A DNA stretch of 23,552 nt from CAYGZA01 sp964354135 (GTDB lineage: Bacteria > Planctomycetota > Planctomycetia > Pirellulales > Thermoguttaceae), in contig CAYGZA010000064.1 of the NCBI GenBank assembly GCA_964354135.1, forward strand, positions 1 through 23,552, read 5' to 3'. The notes beneath the pieces are model-generated. The model did no database searches. It saw only the letters and a program-made list of their open reading frames with translations, and was not told the origin of the DNA. Shown here piece after piece: positions 16,124-22,473 of the stretch (its first letter is position 1; every line of letters starts with the position of its first letter). The translations under genes were made by a program, and so were the position numbers.

Positions 16124-17743
16124 CTACGGTTTCTGCTCCACGTGGAGCGGCGTTTGCGCGGCGGCCAGCTCGCGAAGCACGTAGCGCTGGATCTTCCCGG
16201 TGGCCGTCTTCGGCAGGGACTCGACGAACACCACCGCCCGCGGGTACTTGTGCAAGTCGGCGTTCGTCTTGACGAAGTCCTGGAGCTCGCGGGCCAATTG
16301 CGGCGCGGGCTCGCGGCCGTCCTTGAGCACGACGTAGGCCACGGGCTTGACCAGCCCGTCGGGGTCGGCAACGCCCACCACGCCGCTTTCGAGCACGGCG
16401 GGGTGGGATTGGAGGACTCCTTCCACCTCGGAGGGCCAGACGGCCTGGCCGCTGACCTTGATCATGTCGTCGGTGCGGCCGGCGTACCAGAAGTAGCCGT
16501 CCTCGTCCACGAGGAACTTGTCGTGGGTGTTGATCCACTCGCCGCAGAAGGTCCGCTTGGTGGCCTCGTGCTTGTTCCAGTAGCCGGCGGCGACGCTGTC
16601 GCCCCGGATCCAGAGCGTGCCCACCTGGCGGGGCGGCAACGGTCGGCCGTCGTCGTCGGTGATCTTCGCCTCGTAGCCGGGAACGACCTGACCCGTGCTC
16701 CCCGCCACGGCTTTGCCCGGCCGGTTGGAGATGAAAATGTGCAGGATCTCGGTCGAGCCGATTCCGTCGAGGATCTCCACGCCGAAGCGCTCTAGCCACT
16801 TGTCGAAGATGTGCTTGGGCAGCGGCTCGCCCGCCGAAACGCACATGCGGACCCGGCCCAGGCCCGTGCGGTCCGCGTTCTCGGCCATGTGCAGAAGCGC
16901 GGCGTAACTGGTGGGAACGCTGTAGAAGACCGTCGGCTGGTACTTGTCGAGAGTCTCGAACACTCTTTCGGGGGTCGGCCGGCCGGGTAGCAGCACCGTG
17001 GTCCCGCCGACGTACAGGGAGAAGTAGAGCCCGTTTCCCAGCCCGTAGGCGAAAAACAGCTTCGCCACCGAGAAGCAGACGTCCGACTCCTTCAGACCGA
17101 TGGTCCGCTTGGCGTAGAATTCGGCCTCCACGAGCATGTCGTGGTGCAGGTGGACGGCCCCCTTGGGAAAACCGGTCGTTCCCGAGCTATAGAGCCAAAA
17201 GGCCATGTCGTCCTTGCTTGCGTCGAACGGCTCCAGCGACGGGGAGGCATCGTGCAGAAGCTGCGACATCCGGAGGTAGACGCTCGCTTCGCCCCCCGTC
17301 ACCACGATGTGCTCGAGGGACTTCAGCCCGTGACGCACTTGGCTCAAGAGCGACGAGTGTACGACTAGCACCCGGGCCCGGCAGTCGTTCAGCAGATACT
17401 CGTAATCCTTGGGCTTAAGGTTGGTGTTCAGCGGCACGGCCACGGCGCCGATCTTGATCGCCGCGAAGAAGGCGAACACCCACTCGGGAGAATCCGGCAC
17501 GAGGATCGCCACCCGCTCCTCGATCCGCACGCCCAGGGCCTTCAGGGCGTTGCCCAGCCGGTTGACGCTCTCGTAAAGCTCGCCGTAGGTGACCGAGCGG
17601 TCGCCGCAGAGGATGGCCGTCTTGGCGGCCCGCCCCTGGGCCACGTGGCGATCCACCAGGACCGCCGCCACATTGAGCCGTTCCGGAAGCTCAAAGGCCG
17701 GCATCTCCTCTTCCCTCGCAGGCTCTTCCACGGGCCTTTCCAC
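16124..17743 (-). CDS. Benzoate-CoA-ligase family acyl-CoA synthetase
   Basis: The 539-aa product is an ANL-superfamily enzyme that adenylates a carboxylate and transfers it to CoA. Seen: the AMP-binding P-loop YSSGTTGFPKGAVH (about 190-203), the benzoate-ligase-like block KLFFAYGLGNGLYFSLYVGG with LLPGRPTPERVFE, the A5-type GIGSTE, the hinge YAGRTDDMIKVSG, the WPSEVE motif, and the C-terminal catalytic lysine in PKTATGKIQR. Cytoplasmic, no signal. GTG 17743 has GGAG 6 nt upstream and fits the promoter at 17787-17814; ATG 17704 (14th codon) is an alternative start. The aromatic-acid preference is inferred from family resemblance. Chorismate mutase lies upstream on the same strand, 177 bp away. 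Confidence 0.9.
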   Translation of the reverse strand: MERPVEEPAREEEMPAFELPERLNVAAVLVDRHVAQGRAAKTAILCGDRSVTYGELYESVNRLGNALKALGVRIEERVAILVPDSPEWVFAFFAAIKIGAVAVPLNTNLKPKDYEYLLNDCRARVLVVHSSLLSQVRHGLKSLEHIVVTGGEASVYLRMSQLLHDASPSLEPFDASKDDMAFWLYSSGTTGFPKGAVHLHHDMLVEAEFYAKRTIGLKESDVCFSVAKLFFAYGLGNGLYFSLYVGGTTVLLPGRPTPERVFETLDKYQPTVFYSVPTSYAALLHMAENADRTGLGRVRMCVSAGEPLPKHIFDKWLERFGVEILDGIGSTEILHIFISNRPGKAVAGSTGQVVPGYEAKITDDDGRPLPPRQVGTLWIRGDSVAAGYWNKHEATKRTFCGEWINTHDKFLVDEDGYFWYAGRTDDMIKVSGQAVWPSEVEGVLQSHPAVLESGVVGVADPDGLVKPVAYVVLKDGREPAPQLARELQDFVKTNADLHKYPRAVVFVESLPKTATGKIQRYVLRELAAAQTPLHVEQKP

Positions 17744-17786
17744 GGGAATCTCCGGCAGGACTCTTGCCCCCCAATACGGCGCGTTA

Positions 17787-17814
17787 CTATAGTCGACCGG
17801 TCCGGGATGTCAAC
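17787..17814 (-). promoter_or_regulatory. Sigma70-type promoter of the CoA-ligase gene
   Basis: On the minus strand a consensus TTGACA (17814-17809) and TATAGT (17792-17787) are 16 bp apart. Predicted initiation near 17780 leaves a leader of about 37 nt to GTG 17743. This is the best housekeeping-type promoter match I found in the window and argues that the ligase is transcribed independently of aroH. Confidence 0.6.
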
Positions 17815-17920
17815 ACCGATCGGCGCCTCGTCGTCTGCGTGGCGCCGGGTCGTCTGCCGTCCAAGGGCGTGCCCGCTGCACCCGCGGCAGCAATGTCGCA
17901 CTACCGTCTGGAGCGTCCCG

Positions 17921-18361
17921 TCAATGCCGGCTGGGTTTGGCGTTCTGGTTCAGATGGGCGCTGATCCAGCGCTCCAACTCATCCCAGTCGACCGGCGGCA
18001 GTCGGGAGAGGTCGGGCCGCAGCCTCGCAGCGTCCTTAATGTAGACGTGGACGATCTCGTCGGCCGCCTTGTCCGTGTTCCAGTGCAGCAGAATGCGGAC
18101 GCAATGCCGCAGCGACCCGGGCACGCTCAATTCGTGAACGCACATCAGGGCGATGTTGAGCCAGCCCAGTTGCCGGGCGGCCAGGGCGGGGAATTCGGCG
18201 TCCAGGTCCGGCGTGGTGGTGAAGATCGCGCTGGCCACGTCTTCCTGCTGGATCCCGTTCTGGCGGATCATCAGCGCCAGCAACTCCAGCGTCCCCCTGA
18301 GAATCGCCTCACTGGTGTTGGCCTCGACCGTCGTGGCCCCACGCACCCCGCGACATGCCAT
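17921..18361 (-). CDS. aroH: Chorismate mutase, AroH type
   Basis: Converts chorismate to prephenate for phenylalanine and tyrosine synthesis in the cytoplasm. The 146-aa product aligns by eye with Bacillus subtilis AroH along most of its length. Active-site equivalents are present: Arg7 (CRGVRGATT), Cys74 and Glu77 (LMCVHE), Arg89 (CVRILLHWNTDK) and Tyr107 (HVYIKD). The C-terminal extension after about residue 117 (SRLPPVDWDELERWISAHLN) exceeds the usual 120-127 aa by about 20 residues. ATG 18361 is preceded by AAGGGA at 6 nt; the open frame to 18592 adds only low-information Arg/Pro/Gly-rich sequence. A TAGACT -10-like hexamer (minus strand, 18417-18412) has no good -35 partner. Confidence 0.95.
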   Translation of the reverse strand: MACRGVRGATTVEANTSEAILRGTLELLALMIRQNGIQQEDVASAIFTTTPDLDAEFPALAARQLGWLNIALMCVHELSVPGSLRHCVRILLHWNTDKAADEIVHVYIKDAARLRPDLSRLPPVDWDELERWISAHLNQNAKPSRH

Positions 18362-18610
18362 CGCAATTCCCTTGTTGGAGCGCTTCGCGAGAATCCCGGA
18401 TGTGTTCCGATAGTCTACAGACAGGAGGCGGAACGTGCTACGGCGCAGATGCCTCCCTAAGAGAGAATACAATGAGAACGCGCCGGGCGCCGTGGGCCTT
18501 CGGCTCGGCCGCCTTGGAAAGGACGCGGAGCACCCCCCTCCGTTATGGGGGTCGTGCCCGCAAGGCCCGAATCCCGACGGCCTTGGCGACACGAAGCGGC
18601 GGCGGGCGGG

Positions 18611-19009
18611 TCACTTGACCTTGACGTCAATCCGTTGGGACGCCGCCGTTGGGGTCTTCTTCAGGCGGACTGAGAGCACGCCGTCGGCGTACTCGGCGGC
18701 GATCTTCTCCGCGTCAACCAACTCGTTCACCTGAAAGGTGCGGTAGTAGTCGCCGACACCGTACTCCCGCACGAAGAAATCGCCGTCTTCGTGCCGCCGG
18801 GCGACGGGAGCGTGAATCGTCAGCGTCCCATCTTCGAAGTGTACGTCGATTCCCTCGGGCGTCGACCCGGGGACGTCCGCCACGACCATCAGCTCGTCGG
18901 CGGTTTCCAGAATGTCGACGTTGGGTCGGTACCAGACGCCCGAACGGGCTTCCTCGGTCTGAGAGACCTCGGTTGCCTGGGCCTTGCCGATATTGCTTTC
19001 ACTGACCAT
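18611..19009 (-). CDS. Hsp20/alpha-crystallin small heat-shock protein (second of pair)
   Basis: ATP-independent holdase chaperone of the cytoplasm. The 132-aa product has a short polar N-terminus (about 28 aa), then an alpha-crystallin domain from WYRPNVDILETADELMVVAD to about 125, including the DGTLTIHAP strand and the ADGVLSVRLKK block (the A-x-x-x-G-V-L signature). The C-terminal I-x-V anchor may be the IDVKVK end. AAGGAG lies 9 nt before ATG 19009. It begins 94 bp after the other Hsp20 stop, in the same direction, so the two are probably one transcription unit. The proteins share the same domain but are clearly diverged, suggesting hetero-oligomers or distinct clients. Confidence 0.94.
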   Translation of the reverse strand: MVSESNIGKAQATEVSQTEEARSGVWYRPNVDILETADELMVVADVPGSTPEGIDVHFEDGTLTIHAPVARRHEDGDFFVREYGVGDYYRTFQVNELVDAEKIAAEYADGVLSVRLKKTPTAASQRIDVKVK

Positions 19010-19103
19010 ACCCTGTTTCTCCTTATCTTACGCGAGTCACGTCCAACGTGCCGCGAGCGGGGCAACCCGCCGCGGGCGCTAGACCGTCTGCAGCGCCGCC
19101 CGA

Positions 19104-19550
19104 TCACCGCCCTGCAGTGACCTGGATCTTCCGCGGCCGAACACTCTCCGCCTTCGGGAGGTGGATCGAGAGCACGCCGTGCTCAAGCTCGGCCTCGACC
19201 TTGCCGGCGTCCACTTCGGACGGCAGGCACACCACCCGGGTGAACGAGCCGACGGGCCGCTCACGCCGATGGTAGGTCACATCCTTCGGCTCCTCCTCAG
19301 GCCGCTCGACCTTGATCGAGAGCTGGTCGCCGACCACGGAAACGTCCAACTGTTCGCTTTTGACTCCCGGCACCTCCAACTCGACGTGGAAGGCGTCGCC
19401 GGTTTCCCAGCAGTTCGCAGCCGATTCGCCGCGGGGAGTGGCAAGCCAGGGGAGTTCCATGCCGTCCCACGGCGCGCCTGAGAGCAGGCGATCCATCTCG
19501 CGCCGTAAGCGGGCCAGCGGATGCCGGGATTCGAGAAGACGGAATAACAT
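19104..19550 (-). CDS. Hsp20/alpha-crystallin small heat-shock protein (first of pair)
   Basis: The 148-aa product has an N-terminal arm (MLFRLLESRHPLARLRREMD..., about 45 aa) typical of bacterial class A/B Hsp20, an alpha-crystallin domain with ETGDAFHVELEVPGVKSEQL, the VVGDQLSIKVER strand, and the ELEHGVLSIHLPK signature near residues 123-135, followed by RKIQV as a likely I-x-V anchor. AAGGAGGG stands 7 nt before ATG 19550, a very strong ribosome site, so I reject the longer frame to 19646. A sigma54-type promoter lies about 110 nt upstream, so expression is probably activator-dependent. Confidence 0.95.
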   Translation of the reverse strand: MLFRLLESRHPLARLRREMDRLLSGAPWDGMELPWLATPRGESAANCWETGDAFHVELEVPGVKSEQLDVSVVGDQLSIKVERPEEEPKDVTYHRRERPVGSFTRVVCLPSEVDAGKVEAELEHGVLSIHLPKAESVRPRKIQVTAGR

Positions 19551-19657
19551 CGCAAGACCCTCCTTTCCGGACAAGTCGCATCGATCTGTTGATCCTCGAC
19601 AGGAGGGGTCGCCGGGTCCGGTTCCGGTGACAACCCAACCAGTCAAAAAAGATGGGG

Positions 19658-19673
19658 TGCAAGTTCCGTGCCA
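19658..19673 (-). promoter_or_regulatory. Sigma54 (RpoN) -24/-12 promoter for the Hsp20 pair
   Basis: The minus strand reads TGGCACGGAACTTGCA from 19673 to 19658, an exact match to the RpoN consensus TGGCACG-N4-TTGCA. The -24 GG (19672-19671) and -12 GC (19660-19659) are separated by exactly 10 nt. Initiation would be near 19647, giving a leader of about 97 nt before the Hsp20 start at 19550. The orientation is correct for that gene and no coding frame overlaps. Confidence 0.75.
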
Positions 19674-19734
19674 CGTCCCGCCCGCTCGCTGCTACCCAAA
19701 ACGGCGGTGAGACTTACGCGAACAGGGCCCCCGG

Positions 19735-19764
19735 TGCCAAGAGGCGATTCTGCCAAAATGGCAG
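19735..19764 (-). promoter_or_regulatory. Putative enhancer (activator-binding) site for the sigma54 promoter
   Basis: A perfect inverted repeat, CTGCCAAAATGGCAG (19750-19764; 6-bp arms, 3-bp centre), lies about 80-90 bp upstream of the -24 element. A further TGCCAA half-site at 19735-19740 is spaced 16 bp from the matching half in the palindrome. The position and symmetry fit an upstream activator site for a bacterial enhancer-binding protein. The activator gene itself is not in the window. Confidence 0.5.
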
Positions 19765-19962
19765 TTCTAGGCTCGACTGACTCTGCCGGTTCTGGCCCAC
19801 AAACGGTCGATCCCGGGCCGTCCCGGGCAACAACGCCTGAAGTACCACTCGATAACACAGCGATACCACCCGAAGGACAGGAGCGTCTCGGCATTCAGGC
19901 CCGGTGCGAAGCCGTTTCACGGGGGCCTGGGCCATTTTGGGCAGGGAACCTTGCGTTCACGA

Positions 19963-19991
19963 TTGTGGTACCCAATAGGGTCAAGTATACT
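19963..19991 (+). promoter_or_regulatory. Promoter candidate of the FAS-like operon
   Basis: TTGTGG (19963-19968) and TATACT (19986-19991) are 17 bp apart and end 62 nt before ATG 20054. The -10 region GTCAAGTATACTGG (19980-19993) nearly duplicates 4226-4239. Just upstream (19931-19940), GCCATTTTGG repeats the core of the Hsp20 enhancer candidate. The rest of 19765-19930 shows nothing I can name. Confidence 0.45.
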
Positions 19992-20053
19992 GGACCCCTT
20001 GATTTGGCGACCCCGCTCCCGTTTGCGCAGGCCGATTGTCCTTCCCCACGATC

Positions 20054-20560
20054 ATGCGGTTTTCCCTGATCGATCGCATCGAGCGTCTGGAGCCCGGTGT
20101 CCGGATCACGGCCATCAAGGCCCTCTCGATGGCGGAGGAATACTTGGCGGACCATTTCCCCGGGTTTCCGGTCATGCCGGGGGTGCTGATGCTCGAGGCA
20201 ATGACCCAGGCCGGGGCGTGGTTGGTGCGCGTGACTGAGGATTTTGCCCACAGCATCGTGGTGCTGAAGGAAGCGCGGGGGGTAAAATACGGCCAATTCG
20301 TGGAGCCCGGCCAGACCCTTCAGGTGACGGCCGAGATCGTAAGCCAGACGGATCGCGAGACGGTCCTGAAGGTCCGGGGGCTGGTCAATGGCCGAGTCAC
20401 GGTAAACGGCCGCCTGGTCCTGGAGCGCTACGACCTGGCAGAGACCCACCCAGAACAAGCAGAGTCCGATAGGCAAGTCAAGGAGCAGATGCGGGCGCTC
20501 TTCGCCTTGCTGTACCAGCCCAATGGGCAGCCCAGCCGGCTGGCGAGCTCGGAAGCGTGA
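20054..20560 (+). CDS. fabZ: FabZ-type hotdog 3-hydroxyacyl-ACP dehydratase
   Basis: Removes water from 3-hydroxyacyl-ACP to give trans-2-enoyl-ACP. The 168-aa product carries the hotdog active-site helix DHFPGFPVMPGVLMLEAMTQ (33-52), with catalytic His34 and Glu48. Glu rather than Asp indicates the FabZ rather than the FabA branch. ATG 20054 is chosen over TTG 20036 because the domain begins there and its paralogue at 21907 starts with the same spacing to the active site. The C-terminal 25-30 residues are a charged tail beyond the hotdog fold. It is the first gene of a five-gene same-strand cluster (67 bp before fabG), whose promoter candidate is at 19963-19991. Confidence 0.9.
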   Translation: MRFSLIDRIERLEPGVRITAIKALSMAEEYLADHFPGFPVMPGVLMLEAMTQAGAWLVRVTEDFAHSIVVLKEARGVKYGQFVEPGQTLQVTAEIVSQTDRETVLKVRGLVNGRVTVNGRLVLERYDLAETHPEQAESDRQVKEQMRALFALLYQPNGQPSRLASSEA

Positions 20561-20626
20561 GGGCGCGGGACCCCGCCTGATAGGTGTGGCGGGGAGGGGC
20601 TTCGTTGCGATTCGAGATGGAAGCGC

Positions 20627-21379
20627 ATGCGACTGGAGAACAAGGTTGCTTTAGTGACCGGCGGCAGCCGGGGAATCGGCCGGGCCGTGGTCGAACGGTT
20701 GGCCGTCGAGGGGGCGGAGGTCGTCTTCGTCTACCAAGCCAGCCGCGAGGCGGCCGAAACCCTGGTGGGAGAGCTTTCCGGCCGGGGGCGAGCCGTCCGC
20801 GCGGTGCAGGCCGACGTCCGCGATGCCGGACGCGCCCAGCAGGTGGTCGATGAGATCGTCCAACAGCGGAGCCGCCTGGACATCCTCGTCAACTCGGCGG
20901 GGATCGTCCGCGACGGCCTGATGGGGGCCATGCTCCCCGAACAATGGCAGGAGGTCATCCAGACCAATCTGTTCGGCACCTACAACTATTGCAGGGCGGT
21001 TGCCCAGCAGATGATGTATCAGCGGAGCGGCGCCATTGTGAACCTCTCCAGCACGGCGGCGGAGTTCGCCTCGCGGGGCCAGGTAAATTACGCCGCTAGC
21101 AAGGGGGGGATCGATGGCCTGACCCGGGCCATGGCCAAGGAGTTCGCCCCGCGCAAGATCCGCGTCAACGCCGTGGCCCCGGGAATGATCGAGACCGACA
21201 TGAGCAAGGCGGTCCGGGGACTGGTGGGCAACCGCCTCAACGAGATCATCCCCCTGCGGCGCATCGGGACGCCGGCGGAGGTGGCGGCCGTGGTGGCCTT
21301 CCTGGTCGGCGACGACGCCGCCTACGTGACCGGGCAGGTGCTTCGGGTGGACGGAGGGTTGAGCCTGGGGGGCTACTGA
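20627..21379 (+). CDS. fabG: 3-oxoacyl-ACP reductase (FabG, SDR family)
   Basis: NADPH-dependent reduction of 3-oxoacyl-ACP. The 250-aa classical short-chain dehydrogenase has the cofactor loop TGGSRGIG (11-18), NSAG (89-92), Asn114, the catalytic Ser141/142 region (NLSS), Tyr155 and Lys159 (YAASK), and the PGMIETDM loop (185-192). The C-terminus YVTGQVLRVDGGLSLGGY is characteristic of FabG. Asp/Glu at the end of strand beta2 is absent (VYQAS), consistent with NADP(H) use. Start ATG 20627 has only a weak GAGAT-like site upstream. Being between the dehydratase and ACP genes supports the FabG assignment over other SDRs. Confidence 0.93.
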   Translation: MRLENKVALVTGGSRGIGRAVVERLAVEGAEVVFVYQASREAAETLVGELSGRGRAVRAVQADVRDAGRAQQVVDEIVQQRSRLDILVNSAGIVRDGLMGAMLPEQWQEVIQTNLFGTYNYCRAVAQQMMYQRSGAIVNLSSTAAEFASRGQVNYAASKGGIDGLTRAMAKEFAPRKIRVNAVAPGMIETDMSKAVRGLVGNRLNEIIPLRRIGTPAEVAAVVAFLVGDDAAYVTGQVLRVDGGLSLGGY

Positions 21380-21467
21380 GCGCAGTGGCCGGCCCGAATC
21401 GCCGGGCGGTCGCGGGGGCCGCCTATCGTCTTTTGTGATTTGAACCGAGTTTGGGAGGTTGAGCGAA

Positions 21468-21860
21468 ATGCCGACGAAGGAGGAAGTTTTCCAGAAGCTC
21501 CGAACCGCGCTGATCGAGGCCCTCGGCGTCGACGACGAGGAAGTCACCCCGGAGGCCACTCTGGTGGGAGATCTAGGTGCCGAGTCAATCGACTTTTTGG
21601 ACATCGTCTTTCGGCTAGAGAAGGCCTTTAGCATCAAGATCCCCCGCGGCGAGCTGCTTCCCGAGGACGTCCTCACCAACCCGGCGTACGTCGAAAACGG
21701 CCGCGTCACCGACGTGGGGTTGGCCGAGCTCCGCAAGCGGATGCCGTTTGCGAATCTCGACGGCTTCGCCGCCAACCCCAACGTGCAGGATTTCGCCAAC
21801 CTCCTGACCGTGGCCGACATGTGCCGATTCGTGGAAGGCAAGTTGGCAGCCGCCGGCTGA
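21468..21860 (+). CDS. Enlarged acyl carrier protein, 130 aa
   Basis: Carries the growing acyl chain on a phosphopantetheine arm attached to Ser40 in GAESIDFLD (38-45), where Glu replaces the usual Asp of the DSL motif. Helices I and II look normal (EEVFQKLRTALIEALGV; DIVFRLEKAFSIKIP) and a final helix TVADMCRFVEGKL (114-126) matches ACP helix IV. Between them (about 62-112) are roughly 45 extra residues compared with the standard 75-80-aa ACP, including RVTDVGLAELRKRMPF. GGGAGG sits 9 nt before ATG 21468; TTG 21459 is a possible but poorer start. The insertion is likely to define partner recognition within this cluster. It follows fabG by 88 bp. Confidence 0.9.
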   Translation: MPTKEEVFQKLRTALIEALGVDDEEVTPEATLVGDLGAESIDFLDIVFRLEKAFSIKIPRGELLPEDVLTNPAYVENGRVTDVGLAELRKRMPFANLDGFAANPNVQDFANLLTVADMCRFVEGKLAAAG

Positions 21861-21906
21861 CGCCGCGGCGGCTTGCCGGGAACTTCGCGCGGCGAGAGTC
21901 TCTGCC

Positions 21907-22404
21907 ATGCGCTGGTACTGGATCGATCGATTTATCGCGTTCGAGAGCGGGCGGTACGCCAAAGCCATCAAGAACGTCTCGCTGGCCGAAGAGTATCTCC
22001 ACGACCATTTCCCCGGCTACCCGATCATGCCCCAGACGCTGATTCTCGAAGGGCTGGCGCAGACCGGGGGGCTGTTGGTCTGCGAGCACACGGGCTTTCG
22101 CGAGCGGGTGGTGCTGGCCAAGGTGCCCAAGGTCCGTTTCCACTGCGAGGCGGTTCCGGGGGATACTCTGATTTATACCGCGGCGCTGGACTACATCCGC
22201 GAAGACGGAGCGATGGTCACCGCCACCAGCCAGAAAGGTGCCCAATTGCAGGCGGAAATGGAGGTCGTGTTCGCGCACCTCAACGGCGAACTCCAGAACA
22301 AGACCCTCTTCGAGCCGGAGGACTACCTCCGCATGATGCGGATGCTCCGCGCGTACGAAGTGGGCCACGCGGCGGACGGGTCGCCGTTGCGGCCCCGGTT
22401 CTGA
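21907..22404 (+). CDS. Second FabZ/FabA-like hotdog dehydratase
   Basis: The 165-aa hotdog protein is paralogous to the one at 20054. In the first 50 residues 27 are identical without gaps, including His34 (HDHFPGYPIMP) and Glu48 (LILEG). Gln43 replaces the Gly of the FabZ MPG motif and TGG replaces AGA after the helix, so substrate handling may differ. It could be a dehydratase for another chain length, an isomerase-like FabA functional analogue, or a partner subunit of a heteromer; the sequence alone does not decide. ATG 21907 has a purine-rich GGCGAGAG about 8 nt upstream. It lies 46 bp after the ACP and 69 bp before fabF. Confidence 0.85.
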   Translation: MRWYWIDRFIAFESGRYAKAIKNVSLAEEYLHDHFPGYPIMPQTLILEGLAQTGGLLVCEHTGFRERVVLAKVPKVRFHCEAVPGDTLIYTAALDYIREDGAMVTATSQKGAQLQAEMEVVFAHLNGELQNKTLFEPEDYLRMMRMLRAYEVGHAADGSPLRPRF

Positions 22405-22473
22405 GCGGGTCCCTGGTGCCCGGCCCCGACGAACGGACTTCGCCGGGTGCAAGGGCTCTCGAGGAGTTGAAGG

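Noticed and set aside
18531..18554. C-run/G-run hairpin between hsp20 and aroH as terminator
   Set aside because: Only about 6 bp of pairing and no U-tract; too weak to list as a feature.
17921..18592. 223-aa version of AroH
   Set aside because: The extra N-terminal 77 residues are Arg/Pro/Gly-rich non-domain sequence; ATG 18361 has a good ribosome site and aligns with known AroH starts.
19725..19741. TTGGCACCGGGGGCCCTG on the minus strand as a second sigma54 site
   Set aside because: The GC at the -12 position is not at the required distance; only the TTGGCA half resembles the consensus.
19938..19954. TGGGCAGGGAACCTTGC resembling a sigma54 promoter upstream of the FAS operon
   Set aside because: GG and GC are separated by 11 nt instead of 10, a spacing sigma54 tolerates poorly; the sigma70-like pair at 19963-19991 is preferred.
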